Below, in pieces: positions 43,732 to 55,169 of a DNA stretch of 64,000 nt (the first letter of the stretch is position 1; each line of letters opens with the position of its first letter). The notes under the pieces are model-generated. The model did no database searches. It was not told where the DNA came from and saw only the letters and a list, made by a program, of their open reading frames with translations. A program made the position numbers and the translations under genes. Source of the stretch: Comamonadaceae bacterium (GTDB taxonomy: Bacteria; Pseudomonadota; Gammaproteobacteria; Burkholderiales; Burkholderiaceae_C); assembly GCA_947447985.1 (NCBI GenBank), contig CANFLX010000006.1, positions 41,890 to 105,889 on the forward strand, given 5' to 3'.

Positions 43732-44649
43732 ATGACCCAAGCTTCTTCTGTCAACGCCAAGGAATACACGACATCCGCCCCGCAAAAAGTGGCCTTTCTG
43801 GGCCTGGGTGTCATGGGATATCCCATGGCCGGCCATTTGGCACGCGCCGGACACCACGTCACGGTTTACAACCGCAGCCCTGCCAAATCCCAAGCCTGGC
43901 TGGCAGAGTTTGGTGCTTCCCACGCCCATGCCGCCACCCCCCGGGAAGCGGCTTTGCAAGCTGACATCGTGTTTTGCTGCGTCGGCAACGACGACGACTT
44001 GCGCTCCGTGACCTTGGGCGCCAGCGGTGCGTTTGCCGGCATGCGCGAAGGCAGTGTCTTTGTGGACCACACCACGGCGTCTGCCACGGTGGCGCGCGAG
44101 CTCTATGCGGCAGCGCGCACGCTAGGCTTGCAGTTTGTTGATGCCCCGGTCAGCGGTGGCCAGGGCGGCGCGCAAAACGGAATGTTGACCGTCATGTGCG
44201 GTGGCGATGCTGCTGCTTTTGAGGCAGTCCAGCCGACCGGCATGGCGTTTTCACGCGCCTTCACTTTGTTGGGTGACAGCGGTGCAGGCCAGTTGGCCAA
44301 GATGGTGAACCAGATCGCGATTGCGGGATTGGTGCAGGGTTTGAGCGAAGCCGTGGCCTTTGGTCAGCATGCGGGCCTGGACATGAACCAGGTGCTCGAT
44401 GTCATCGGCAAAGGCGCTGCGCAAAGCTGGCAAATGGACAACCGTGGGAAAACCATGGTGGCCGATAAGTTTGATTTCGGTTTTGCCGTGGACTGGATGC
44501 GCAAAGACCTGGGTCTGGTGCTCGAAGAAGCCAAGCGCAACGGCGCGCGGGTTCCGGTGACGGCGCTGGTGGACCAGTTTTATGCCGATGTCCAGCAGAT
44601 GGGCGGTCGGCGCTGGGACACCTCCAGCTTGATCAAGCGTTTGAAATAA
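43732..44649 (+). CDS. NAD(P)-dependent beta-hydroxyacid dehydrogenase (HIBADH family)
   Basis: A 305-residue protein. The nucleotide-binding GLGVMG is at 24-29. The substrate signature DAPVSGGQGGA is at 137-147, and catalytic Lys190 lies in GQLAKMVNQ. The family includes 3-hydroxyisobutyrate, tartronate semialdehyde and 6-phosphogluconate-like dehydrogenases. The Arg in YNRSPAK after strand two suggests NADP(H) use. The specific substrate is unknown. It lies 16 bases after pilU, so it may be transcribed with the pilus ATPases, but it is functionally unrelated. Confidence 0.9.
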   Translation: MTQASSVNAKEYTTSAPQKVAFLGLGVMGYPMAGHLARAGHHVTVYNRSPAKSQAWLAEFGASHAHAATPREAALQADIVFCCVGNDDDLRSVTLGASGAFAGMREGSVFVDHTTASATVARELYAAARTLGLQFVDAPVSGGQGGAQNGMLTVMCGGDAAAFEAVQPTGMAFSRAFTLLGDSGAGQLAKMVNQIAIAGLVQGLSEAVAFGQHAGLDMNQVLDVIGKGAAQSWQMDNRGKTMVADKFDFGFAVDWMRKDLGLVLEEAKRNGARVPVTALVDQFYADVQQMGGRRWDTSSLIKRLK

Positions 44650-44660
44650 GGCAAGCGCTG

Positions 44661-44684
44661 GCGGCGGCGGAGATCTGCCGCCGC
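44661..44684. terminator. GC-rich stem-loop between convergent dehydrogenase and dolP genes
   Basis: A perfect 8-bp GCGGCGGC/GCCGCCGC stem with an eight-base loop, 12 bases after the dehydrogenase stop. The downstream CCCC-A5 stretch belongs to a second palindrome. A terminator for the plus-strand transcript is likely. Confidence 0.6.
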
Positions 44685-44686
44685 TG

Positions 44687-44707
44687 CCCCAAAAATTATT
44701 TTTGGGG
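44687..44707. terminator. Perfect palindrome CCCCAAAAAT/ATTTTTGGGG at the dolP 3' end
   Basis: Ten-base perfect arms around a single central base. It includes the dolP stop codon, and the A and T tracts can serve as U-runs in either direction. It probably acts with the upstream GC stem as a bidirectional terminator. Confidence 0.55.
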
Positions 44708-45358
44708 TGCAGGTGGTACGAGGCGTGCGAGCTCGTCTTCGGTGATGACTTCTAGGACACGCACCATCTTTTTCACGCCGGGAACGCCGGTCACCACCTC
44801 GGTGACGCGTTTGGCTTCGCGTGCTGTCACCCGGCCCATGACATAGACCACGCCGCGTTCGGTGACAATCTTGAAGGCATTGGTGGTCAGGTCTTTGGCA
44901 TCAAAAATCGCAGCGGTCACGCGGCCGTTGGTGACCAGATCGCTGGAGCGCTCGCTGAAGCTGGAATTGCCCATGACGCCGAGCTCATTGAGCACCGTAC
45001 TGACATTTTCCACGTCCTTGACCAGCTTTTCAGCCAAGGCTTTGTCTTGAGCACTGGGGACTTCGCCGGTGATGAGCACCTGCCGGTTGTAGCTGTTCAC
45101 ACTGACGTGTGCACGTTCGCCGATATTCTGGCGAACTTGAAAAGCCGCTTTGATTTCGATGTTCTTGTCCTCGAGCTGGGTGCCTGAGCTGCGCCGGTCG
45201 GAAGCGACCATGCCTGTCACCAGCGCTCCTCCGGCCGCCAGCGGAAAACAGCCGCTCAATGACAGCACACTGCCCAAAAGCACCGCGCCCAGGGCCACAG
45301 GGCGCAATGCAGCCCACAGGCCCATGGAGGAAGGTGCGCGCGAGAAGGTTTTCATCAT
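44696..45358 (-). CDS. dolP: Dual-BON-domain outer-membrane lipoprotein (DolP/YraP-like)
   Basis: A 220-residue lipoprotein. The signal peptide ends in the lipobox LSGC with the lipidated Cys37. Two BON domains follow, at about 70-135 and 145-210 (VNSYNRQVLITGEVPSAQDK and TERGVVYVMGRVTAREAK). DolP/YraP keeps outer-membrane integrity and supports BAM function in enterobacteria. The start at 45358 has an AGGA site and overlaps the diaA stop by four bases. The neighbourhood (diaA, yraN, rsmI) matches the E. coli yraP locus. Confidence 0.9.
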   Translation of the reverse strand: MMKTFSRAPSSMGLWAALRPVALGAVLLGSVLSLSGCFPLAAGGALVTGMVASDRRSSGTQLEDKNIEIKAAFQVRQNIGERAHVSVNSYNRQVLITGEVPSAQDKALAEKLVKDVENVSTVLNELGVMGNSSFSERSSDLVTNGRVTAAIFDAKDLTTNAFKIVTERGVVYVMGRVTAREAKRVTEVVTGVPGVKKMVRVLEVITEDELARLVPPAPQK

Positions 45359-45951
45359 GAATTTTCCTGGTCGCCCATGAGTTGGGCATCAACGCCATCG
45401 CAGATGCAATGGAGGGTTAAAAGGTGGACTTCCTGGACACGGGCGGTGCGATCGTGCGGGACGCAAATGTGGATATCCGTGTCGCGCAAGGCCTGGTTCA
45501 TTTTGCCGCCACCGCGGCCGGTCAGTGCCACGACCACCATGTCGCGCTCATGCGCAGCCTGCACGGCAGCCAGCACATTGGCCGAGTTGCCGCTGGTGGT
45601 AATGGCCAGCAATACGTCGCCGCTTTGACCCAGCGCGCGCACCTGGCGCGAGAAGATCACATTGAAGTCGTAATCGTTGGCAATCGCAGTGATGATGGAG
45701 GTGTCCGTGGTCAGGGCGATGGCGCCTAGTTCCGGGCGCTCGCGCTCAAACCGCCCGACAAATTCCGCCGCGAAGTGCTGCGCGTCCGCGGCAGAACCGC
45801 CGTTGCCACAGGCCAACACCTTGCCGCCACTGGTGACGCTGGCCAGAATGGCCTGAATCGCCTGCGCAATCGGCTTGCTCAAGACCTGTGCAGCCTTGTA
45901 TTTAAGATCGGCGCTGTCAATGAAATGTTGCTCAATGCGTTGTTCAATCAT
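45355..45951 (-). CDS. SIS-domain protein, DiaA/GmhA phosphoheptose isomerase family
   Basis: A 198-residue protein. The SIS domain shows CGNGGSAADAQHFAAEFVGRF near residues 48-68 and the second loop TTSGNSANVLAAV. The catalytic Glu/His of GmhA have candidates in AEFVGR and in the C-terminal VQEVHLLTLHCICD. Sequence alone fits both sedoheptulose-7-phosphate isomerase (GmhA) and the DnaA-binding DiaA. Synteny with dolP and yraN favours DiaA, while LPS heptose genes elsewhere in the window make GmhA plausible. Confidence 0.88.
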   Translation of the reverse strand: MIEQRIEQHFIDSADLKYKAAQVLSKPIAQAIQAILASVTSGGKVLACGNGGSAADAQHFAAEFVGRFERERPELGAIALTTDTSIITAIANDYDFNVIFSRQVRALGQSGDVLLAITTSGNSANVLAAVQAAHERDMVVVALTGRGGGKMNQALRDTDIHICVPHDRTARVQEVHLLTLHCICDGVDAQLMGDQENS

Positions 45952-46001
45952 GGCAGTAATGATACCGCGCCACTGTGAAACCCCTGCGAGTTAACACCCG
46001 C

Positions 46002-46388
46002 CTACTGCGCATCAAAGGCGGCGGGCAGCCAATGGCAGCCTTCGGGGGTGACTTCAATCACATCAAAGCGACACGGCGGCAGCGTGCGCACCCGCAGCAA
46101 GTAATGCCGGGCTGCCAGCACAATGCGCGCTTGTTTGGTTCGTCCCACGCTGGCCGCAGCGCTGCCATGGCTGATGGACTTGCGCCTGCGCACCTCTACA
46201 AACACCAGAGTGCCGTCGCGGTCACGCACGATCAGGTCAATTTCGCCACCACCGCGTCCGGGCGTTCGATAATTGCGGCATACCAGGCGCAGCCCTTGCT
46301 GTTGCAAAAACAGCAGGGCCTCGTCCTCGGCGGCGTCGCCGATTTTTTTGGTGCTGGCCTGTTTGGTGATGTTTGGAAGGAAACCCAT
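46002..46388 (-). CDS. yraN: YraN-family (UPF0102) endonuclease-like protein
   Basis: 128 residues from the ATG at 46388. GDAAEDEALLFLQQQGLRLVCRNYR and the nuclease-like core GEIDLIVRDRDGTLVFVEVRRR (conserved Glu, Asp and Glu of the PD-(D/E)xK fold) are typical. Function is not firmly established; Holliday-junction-resolvase similarity is known for the fold. Its start codon lies only two bases from the rsmI start on the opposite strand. Confidence 0.9.
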   Translation of the reverse strand: MGFLPNITKQASTKKIGDAAEDEALLFLQQQGLRLVCRNYRTPGRGGGEIDLIVRDRDGTLVFVEVRRRKSISHGSAAASVGRTKQARIVLAARHYLLRVRTLPPCRFDVIEVTPEGCHWLPAAFDAQ

Positions 46389-46390
46389 TG

Positions 46391-49380
<2,990 letters not shown>

Positions 49381-49402
49381 AGGCTGCCGCGCACGGCGCG
49401 GT

Positions 49403-49852
49403 TTAGCTATTCGCGCGGCGTTTAAGCCAGCGCATCAAACTGCCCACCACGGGCAGTTTTTCATAGAGTTCCTCGGCGGCGTCCCAGTAATCACGGTGCA
49501 ACACCACCCGCCCCTGCGCGTCGAACACCAGCTGCGACGCGCCCAAAATCACCTGTTCCTGGTGCTTGTGAAAACCGCGAAATTCGAACCGGAACTCCCA
49601 GGTCACAAAGCACTGCATGCCCTGGCAAACACGCTCGGTGATGACAAACCGCGGCTCCACCAAACTCACAAACATGTGGGCAAAAATACGCTTGATTTCG
49701 GCCAGGCCGGTGACGTCGTTGAAGGGGTCTTTGAAGCGCGCTTGCGGCGCGTAGTAGCGGTCCAGTTGCGACAGACTTTGCGGCGACAGGTTTTCAAAAT
49801 AGGCCAATACCTCGTCAATGGTTTGTGCGGGTGTGTCGGTAGCAGGGTTCAT
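49403..49852 (-). CDS. NTF2-like (SnoaL-type) fold protein, last gene of the lipid operon
   Basis: 149 residues from the ATG at 49852, which overlaps the SDR stop by four bases. LDRYYAPQARFKDPFNDVTGLAEIKRIFAHMF and HRDYWDAAEELY are the NTF2/SnoaL cone-fold signatures. Such proteins are small-molecule-binding or isomerase-like. It is the most distal member of the eight-gene minus-strand operon and is also found beside SDR, DUF1365 and CFA genes in other Proteobacteria. Its function there is unknown. Confidence 0.85.
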   Translation of the reverse strand: MNPATDTPAQTIDEVLAYFENLSPQSLSQLDRYYAPQARFKDPFNDVTGLAEIKRIFAHMFVSLVEPRFVITERVCQGMQCFVTWEFRFEFRGFHKHQEQVILGASQLVFDAQGRVVLHRDYWDAAEELYEKLPVVGSLMRWLKRRANS

Positions 49853-50628
49853 AAAACAGCCTTTCGGACCAGAAAAAAGTACCAGCGGTTGGGCACGATG
49901 CGCAGTGCCTTCATCCACCAGGTAAAACGCTTGGGAAAATGGATTTCGAAGCGGCCTTGTGCCCAGCCCTTCAATATGGCCTGTGCCGCCTGCGCGGGCG
50001 TGATCAAGCCCGGCATGGCAAAGCGGTTGCCCGCTGTCAGCGGCGTCTCCACAAAGCCGGGGTTGATCACCGAAACACCAATACCGTTGGGCTTGAGGTC
50101 CAGGAACAGGGTCTCTGCCAAGTTGGTCAGTGCCGCTTTGGTCGGGCCATAGGCCAGGCTGTTGGGCAGTCCCCGGTAGCCTGCCACGCTGCTGACCAAG
50201 GCCACATGGCCGCTGCCCCGTGCGCGCAGTGCGGGCAGTAGCGCCTCAAGCACATAGAGCGCGCCTTCAAAGTTCACTTGCACATGGCGCAGCATGTCGT
50301 CCACATCCATGGCGCTGGCGCGCATCGCTTGGTAATGGCCGGCGCAATACAAAACGCAGTCCGGCAGTGCGCGTGCACGAATGTCGTGCGCACAGGCATG
50401 GACCGCCGCCCGGTCGGTGCAGTCCAATGCCAGCGCCGTGCTTCCGGGGTGCGCTTGAACAAACGCGTCCAGCGCCTCTGTCGAGCGCGCCGATACGGTG
50501 ACCTGCGCACCTTGCGCATGCAGCGCCGATGCCGTTGCGCGCCCGATGCCGCTGCTCGCACCAATGATCCAGACCGATTTGCCACGCCAGTCGGTCTGTG
50601 GCGGATTGAGAGGAGTGAGCCAGGCCAT
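49849..50628 (-). CDS. SDR-family oxidoreductase of the lipid operon
   Basis: A 259-residue short-chain dehydrogenase. GASSGIGR is near residues 23-30, with SARS after strand two (basic, suggesting NADPH), a catalytic Ser in VSSVAGYRG, and YGPTKAAL for YxxxK. The C-terminus (about 225-255) is basic and aromatic (FPKRFTWWMKALRIVPNRWYFFLV), a likely membrane-associating tail that suits a lipid substrate. It is coupled to the NTF2-like gene by a four-base overlap. Confidence 0.9.
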   Translation of the reverse strand: MAWLTPLNPPQTDWRGKSVWIIGASSGIGRATASALHAQGAQVTVSARSTEALDAFVQAHPGSTALALDCTDRAAVHACAHDIRARALPDCVLYCAGHYQAMRASAMDVDDMLRHVQVNFEGALYVLEALLPALRARGSGHVALVSSVAGYRGLPNSLAYGPTKAALTNLAETLFLDLKPNGIGVSVINPGFVETPLTAGNRFAMPGLITPAQAAQAILKGWAQGRFEIHFPKRFTWWMKALRIVPNRWYFFLVRKAVL

Positions 50629-50631
50629 GGC

Positions 50632-51180
50632 TTAGCGCTTGTAAAAGCTCAAGGTGACCTCACCCAGGTACACGCCAAATTTGCGCATGCTGGCTTTGTT
50701 GAGCATCACCCGGTCGTTGACCAGGTACATCCAGTCGTCAAACTGCACTTCGTACACGGTGCCATCCACTGGCAGCGCCAAGGTGTAGTTCCAGTGAAAC
50801 GCATTGCCCTGCGTTTGCCCTTGCGCTTGGCCGACCACGTCGTCGGCCTGGCCTGTGTAGCGGCCACCGCCCAAGGCGCGCAGGCGCCAAACGCGCTTTT
50901 GCGTGCTGCCGTCGGCGTAGACGAAGTCTTCGTCGAGCACACCCTGGCCGTCCTTCCAGCTGCAATTCATGACCACGCTAAAGCGCTTCACCACCGTGCC
51001 CGAGCGGTCGGTGAAGACGCCGTAGGCATCCAGCGTGCCGTTGAAATACTGCTGCAAGTCCAGCACCGGCTTTTCAGCCCCGTAGCTGTCAATGCTTTGG
51101 CCCGCACAGCCACTCAGGCTGCCCAGCGTGGCTGCGCCCAGTGCGCTGGCGGCGCCGCCAAGGAGAAAACGTCGTTTCAT
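50632..51180 (-). CDS. DUF3833 lipoprotein
   Basis: A 182-residue lipoprotein. The signal MKRRFLLGGAASAL has a twin-arginine look, and the lipobox LSGC places the lipidated Cys at 25. The mature domain (LQQYFNGTLDAYGVFTDRSG, VYADGSTQKRVWRLRALGGG, HWNYTLALPVDGTVYEVQFDDWMYLV) is DUF3833, of unknown function, probably a lipocalin-like beta barrel. DUF3833 genes regularly accompany CFA-type methyltransferase and DUF1365 genes. The start overlaps the MFS stop by four bases. Confidence 0.87.
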   Translation of the reverse strand: MKRRFLLGGAASALGAATLGSLSGCAGQSIDSYGAEKPVLDLQQYFNGTLDAYGVFTDRSGTVVKRFSVVMNCSWKDGQGVLDEDFVYADGSTQKRVWRLRALGGGRYTGQADDVVGQAQGQTQGNAFHWNYTLALPVDGTVYEVQFDDWMYLVNDRVMLNKASMRKFGVYLGEVTLSFYKR

Positions 51181-52475
51181 GGTGACTTTCGAAGGAGTAA
51201 AAAATACAGCAGGCCCGCCGCGACCAATTTGAGCGCGCAGGGCACCAGACAATAGGCCCAGGTCAGGGCCTGCAGACCCTCCGCGCTTCGGATGCCGGGC
51301 GCATAGCCAAAGCCCGACAGCAGTGGCAAGGCCAAGCCCGCAGCCAGCGCCAGGTTGAGTTTGGTGGCCAGGTTCCACCAGCCAAAAAAGCGTCCACTGG
51401 CGGTGTCGTTTTGGTCAGCGATCACACCCGCCAACAGCGCGCCTGGCAAAGCCAGGTCGGCGGCCATGGCCATGCCGGAGAGCACGCAGACCGCTAAAAA
51501 TGCAGTGGTCTCTCCGGTGCCCAATTGCGCGGCAAATGCAAAAACCGCGACCGACAAGACCATGCCCGCCAACCACGCCCGTTCCAAGCCCCAATGCTTG
51601 ACGACACGAAGCCAGGGTGCCAAAGCCAGTGCCGCCGCCAGAAAGTAGCTGCCTAGAAACCAGGCCTCCATGGCAGGGGGCGCTTGCAGGCGGTCTTGCA
51701 CAAAAAACAAGATCAGCGTGGCGGGTAAGGCGGTGGCAATGCCGTTGACCATGAACACAGACAGCAGCGCGCGAAATGCGGGCACGCTCCATGGCGCGAG
51801 CACGCTATCCGCAGGCCCCGAAACATTGCCAGCGTCCATCCGCGCTGGTTGAGGAGCGCGGCTCCAGGCCCACCACGCCAGCACCAGTGCCAGGCCCAGC
51901 AAGGCCGTGGTCGCAGGCATGCCAAAGGCCGTCGGACTGAGCGAGGCCAGCACCACGCCGGCCAGGCCAAAGCCTTCCCGAAAGGCCACCACACGGCTGC
52001 GCCCAAGGGCATCGCCACCCAGCAGGGCGCCCCAGGACTGGTGGAGGATGGTCAAAGTACTGAAGGCCAGGTAACACAGCAGCAGGCAGGCGCCCGCCCA
52101 GGCCCACAGAAAAGGCAGTTCGGTGACGGGCGGAAAAAACAGGCCAAAGAAGCTCAGCCCCAAGAGCAAAGCGGCCGCCGCGCCCAGTGCAAGCACATGG
52201 GTGGGAGACCGCGCAAACAAAGCGTCTGCCCAGCGTCCCAGCAAGGGGTCGGTTATGGCGTCCAGCAACCGCGCGCTCAACAGCAGCAGCCCCAGCCCCG
52301 CCAGTGGCACACCAAAGTGCAGCGCGTAGTAGTTGGGCAAGAGCACATACAAGGGCAGGGCCACAAAGGCCAGCGGCAAGCCCAGCAGACCGTAACGCAT
52401 ACCCTGGCTCCAGCCCAAAGACAGGCCTGCGCCCGGGCTGTGGCCGACGGTGTTGTCGCAGTGCATGGTGTTCAT
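51177..52475 (-). CDS. MFS transporter (GPH cation-symporter-like) in the lipid operon
   Basis: 432 residues from the ATG at 52475 (52466 possible) with about 12 helices. SARLLDAITDPLLGRWADALF is the glycoside-pentoside-hexuronide-type signature after helix two. The substrate is not inferable from the sequence. In R. sphaeroides a transporter-like gene also sits in the singlet-oxygen-induced RSP_1087-1091 cluster, and this is a possible counterpart. It is coupled to the DUF3833 gene by a four-base overlap. Confidence 0.82.
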   Translation of the reverse strand: MNTMHCDNTVGHSPGAGLSLGWSQGMRYGLLGLPLAFVALPLYVLLPNYYALHFGVPLAGLGLLLLSARLLDAITDPLLGRWADALFARSPTHVLALGAAAALLLGLSFFGLFFPPVTELPFLWAWAGACLLLCYLAFSTLTILHQSWGALLGGDALGRSRVVAFREGFGLAGVVLASLSPTAFGMPATTALLGLALVLAWWAWSRAPQPARMDAGNVSGPADSVLAPWSVPAFRALLSVFMVNGIATALPATLILFFVQDRLQAPPAMEAWFLGSYFLAAALALAPWLRVVKHWGLERAWLAGMVLSVAVFAFAAQLGTGETTAFLAVCVLSGMAMAADLALPGALLAGVIADQNDTASGRFFGWWNLATKLNLALAAGLALPLLSGFGYAPGIRSAEGLQALTWAYCLVPCALKLVAAGLLYFLLLRKSP

Positions 52476-52485
52476 GGGGCGCGGT

Positions 52486-53085
52486 TCAGCGGATGGACAG
52501 CGTGCTGTCTGCGAGCAAGGCGCTGCGCAGGCGCGGCTCGCTGGTCGATGGGCTGAGCCAGATACCAAAAAACGCCCGGGCAAAAGCGGCGTCCTCCACA
52601 CTAGAACGCAACCTGCCGTTGAAGTAGAAGCGTGCGCCTACACCCGGGTAATGCACCCCCGTGATGCGGTCACCCGCCTGCACGTCCACGAAGGCTGATT
52701 GCATGGCGGTGGTCCAGCCCGCCTCTTTACTGGCCTCTAGCGTTCCCATGCGGCGCATTTCCTGCAAAGAACTGTCGACCAGTGAGGCGGCAGACAAGGT
52801 ACGCAAGTAACGCAGCTCCAAGGCAAAGGCATGCTCCACATACTGCGCGCTGCGAAAGCCGGCCTGCGTCCAGAGGGTGGCGTCAAACACATCCCACAGC
52901 AGGTAGCTCATGCGCCCCATGCCCTGCACCTGGCTCTGTGGCAAGGCCTGGGCGACTTCACGGGGAACGTCCCCCGCTGGCGCTTGGGCTTGGGCCGGCA
53001 CGCTGAAGGCTTGCGCGAAAGCTGTCGCCACGGCCATGCGCAGCAACGCGCGGCGGGAGCGACGCAGGAGGCAATGTGCGGCCAT
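52486..53085 (-). CDS. Chalcone-isomerase-like exported protein
   Basis: A 199-residue protein with an Arg-rich N-terminus (CLLRRSRRALLRM) before a hydrophobic segment and an AQAQA cleavage region, so it is exported, possibly by Tat. The mature domain shows the chalcone-isomerase-like pattern LRYLRTLSAASLVDSS and SAFVDVQAGDRITGVHYPGVGARFYFNG. In bacteria such proteins accompany CFA/DUF1365 genes and may bind fatty acids. It lies five bases after the CFA-type gene. Confidence 0.8.
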   Translation of the reverse strand: MAAHCLLRRSRRALLRMAVATAFAQAFSVPAQAQAPAGDVPREVAQALPQSQVQGMGRMSYLLWDVFDATLWTQAGFRSAQYVEHAFALELRYLRTLSAASLVDSSLQEMRRMGTLEASKEAGWTTAMQSAFVDVQAGDRITGVHYPGVGARFYFNGRLRSSVEDAAFARAFFGIWLSPSTSEPRLRSALLADSTLSIR

Positions 53086-53090
53086 AGGCC

Positions 53091-54329
53091 TTAGGCCGCA
53101 GGCCCCGGTTTGCGCAAGGTGTACTGCACCACGTCAATGTTTTTTTCCATGAAAGCCGCCTCGCAGTAGCACAGGTAAAACTCCCAAATATGCATAAAAC
53201 GCCTGTCAAAGCCCAAGGTCAAGACCTCGTCGCGGTGTTGTAAGAAGGCCTCGCGCCAGCGCTTGAGCGTCTCGGCATAGTCAAAACCAAAAGCGTGCTC
53301 TTGCTCGACCTGCAAACCGGCGGCTTGCGCTTGTGCGCGAAACACGCTGGGGCTGGGCAAACAGCCACCTGGAAAAATGTACTGCTGAATAAAGTCGGTG
53401 GAGTTGATGTAACGCGCATAGAGTGCGTCATCGATCACGATACTTTGGATGCAAGCCCGTCCCCCAGGCTTGAGCAAGTTCGCCACACTGGCAAAGTAGG
53501 TGGGCCAGTACTCCTTGCCCACGGCCTCAATCATTTCCACCGAGCACACCGCGTCAAAGGGCGCATCGTTAATGTCGCGGTAGTCCTGCAAGCGCAATTC
53601 GGCTTGGTCGGCCACGCCCAGACGCTGCATTCGCTCCTGGGCAAAGGCCAGTTGCTCGGTGCTCAGGGTGACACCCGTCACATGGGCGCCAAAACCGGTG
53701 GTGGCCATCTCCGCCAGCGCACCCCAGCCGCAGCCAATCTCTAGCACGCGGTCACCGGTTTGCACGCCAGCCTGTTCTAGCACGCGGCGCACTTTGGCCT
53801 CTTGGGCTTGTTGCAGGGTTTGCGCCAGATTGCCGCCGAACAGTGCAGACGAGTAGTTCATGCTGGGATCCAACCAGCGCGTGTAAAAAGCGTTGCCCAA
53901 GTCGTAATGGGCGTGGATGTTTTTCTGGCTGTTGCTGCGGGTGTTGCGGTTGAGCCAGTGCTTCACGCGGTAGGCCAGTTGGCCCCACCAGCTGCCAAAT
54001 ATGGCTTGCTCTACGGCCGACCGGTTTTGCACCAGCACGCGCAGCAGGGCGGTCAGATCGGGCGTGGTCCAGTCACCGTCAATAAAGCTCTCCGCAAAGC
54101 CGATGTCACCCGATTTGAGCGCCGCGCCAAAGGCATTCCAGTTGTGCAAATGCAAGGTGGCGTGGGGCGACGCTTCACCGCCAAAGCGCTGCATTTGTCC
54201 ATCGGGAAAATGCACGGTCAGGCTGCCATGGCGCAAGCCCTGCAACAGTTTGAGCACGGTGCGTGCGGCTGCCGGAACGCGTGCTGTGGAGGAAGTGCGG
54301 GCGTCGGTGTTGGTCGAGGTGCGGGTCAT
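53091..54329 (-). CDS. Cyclopropane-fatty-acid-synthase-family SAM methyltransferase
   Basis: A 412-residue enzyme. The N-terminal lipid-binding domain (about 30-130, with FGAALKSGDIGFAESFIDGDWTTPDLTAL) precedes the SAM domain with VLEIGCGWGALAEMA and the family QYIFPGGCLPS. It methylates the double bond of phospholipid acyl chains, making cyclopropane or, in the R. sphaeroides UfaM-type enzymes, methylated trans-unsaturated chains. The neighbours suggest the second kind of product processing, but sequence alone does not decide. Confidence 0.9.
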   Translation of the reverse strand: MTRTSTNTDARTSSTARVPAAARTVLKLLQGLRHGSLTVHFPDGQMQRFGGEASPHATLHLHNWNAFGAALKSGDIGFAESFIDGDWTTPDLTALLRVLVQNRSAVEQAIFGSWWGQLAYRVKHWLNRNTRSNSQKNIHAHYDLGNAFYTRWLDPSMNYSSALFGGNLAQTLQQAQEAKVRRVLEQAGVQTGDRVLEIGCGWGALAEMATTGFGAHVTGVTLSTEQLAFAQERMQRLGVADQAELRLQDYRDINDAPFDAVCSVEMIEAVGKEYWPTYFASVANLLKPGGRACIQSIVIDDALYARYINSTDFIQQYIFPGGCLPSPSVFRAQAQAAGLQVEQEHAFGFDYAETLKRWREAFLQHRDEVLTLGFDRRFMHIWEFYLCYCEAAFMEKNIDVVQYTLRKPGPAA

Positions 54330-54371
54330 AGCGCGAAGAAAAAAGAGGGAGAAATCGTTGGTGAAATTGGC

Positions 54372-55169
54372 TTAGCGGCTCACCGCAGACGATGGTTCTG
54401 CCGGCAGGCGGAAAAACGGCACTCGCTTGATCCACAAGCGCAACGCTTGCCAATGGATGCGCCACACTACGGCCAACGTCATCAGCGGGTAGCCCAGCAC
54501 GGCGCGGCGCAAAGCCCGTGGCGTGATGGGCTCCAGCGTTCCGCTGACGCTGGTTTGCAGCAGTGGGCCCTGTGCGTCGTCATAGTCAATGCGCGCCACG
54601 GTACGCGTCCGTGCTGCATCGAACATGAAACGAAAACGGTAGCCGCCCTCGACCGCACAAAACGGCGAGACGTGAAACACTTTGTTCGCCTGCAACTGCG
54701 CACCCCACTGCGCGGGGTCCAGCAGATAGCAGTGGCGCTGGCCAAAGGTGTTGTTGACTTCGACCACGATGGCGCGCAGGCTGGCGTCGCTGCGGTGGCA
54801 GTACCAAAAACTCACAGGCTTGAAGGCAAAGCCCAGCACGCGCGGGTAGCAGTGCAACCACACTTCGCCGTTCGCATCGTGAACACCTTCTTGCGCCAGC
54901 ACACCATCCAGCCACGCCAACGCGCCGCCTTCCTCGGGGCCGCGCCCGTCGCCATGGTCGCGGTCGTAAAAGCTCAGCAGCGCAAAGCGGTTGCGTGCCA
55001 ATGCAGATGGCGCGGCGTGCGCTGCTTGCAGGCCGCGCATGGGCAGCATCAAGAAATACGTGGAATAGGCAAACACATTGCGCGCCGGGCGCAGCCGTGT
55101 GTGGCGCACCTGCCCAAAGCCGATCAGGGCCTGGGCGGGTGAAGGCACCGCTGCGGTAGGCATGCCCAT
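54372..55169 (-). CDS. DUF1365 protein
   Basis: A 265-residue protein. VRHTRLRPARNVFAYSTYFLMLPM and CYPRVLGFAFKPVSFWYCHR are hallmarks of DUF1365. Its biochemical function is not established. Members co-occur with CFA-type methyltransferases and FAD amine-oxidase-like proteins in stress-induced lipid clusters. Its start overlaps the stop of the FAD gene by one base, so translation is probably coupled. Confidence 0.9.
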   Translation of the reverse strand: MGMPTAAVPSPAQALIGFGQVRHTRLRPARNVFAYSTYFLMLPMRGLQAAHAAPSALARNRFALLSFYDRDHGDGRGPEEGGALAWLDGVLAQEGVHDANGEVWLHCYPRVLGFAFKPVSFWYCHRSDASLRAIVVEVNNTFGQRHCYLLDPAQWGAQLQANKVFHVSPFCAVEGGYRFRFMFDAARTRTVARIDYDDAQGPLLQTSVSGTLEPITPRALRRAVLGYPLMTLAVVWRIHWQALRLWIKRVPFFRLPAEPSSAVSR

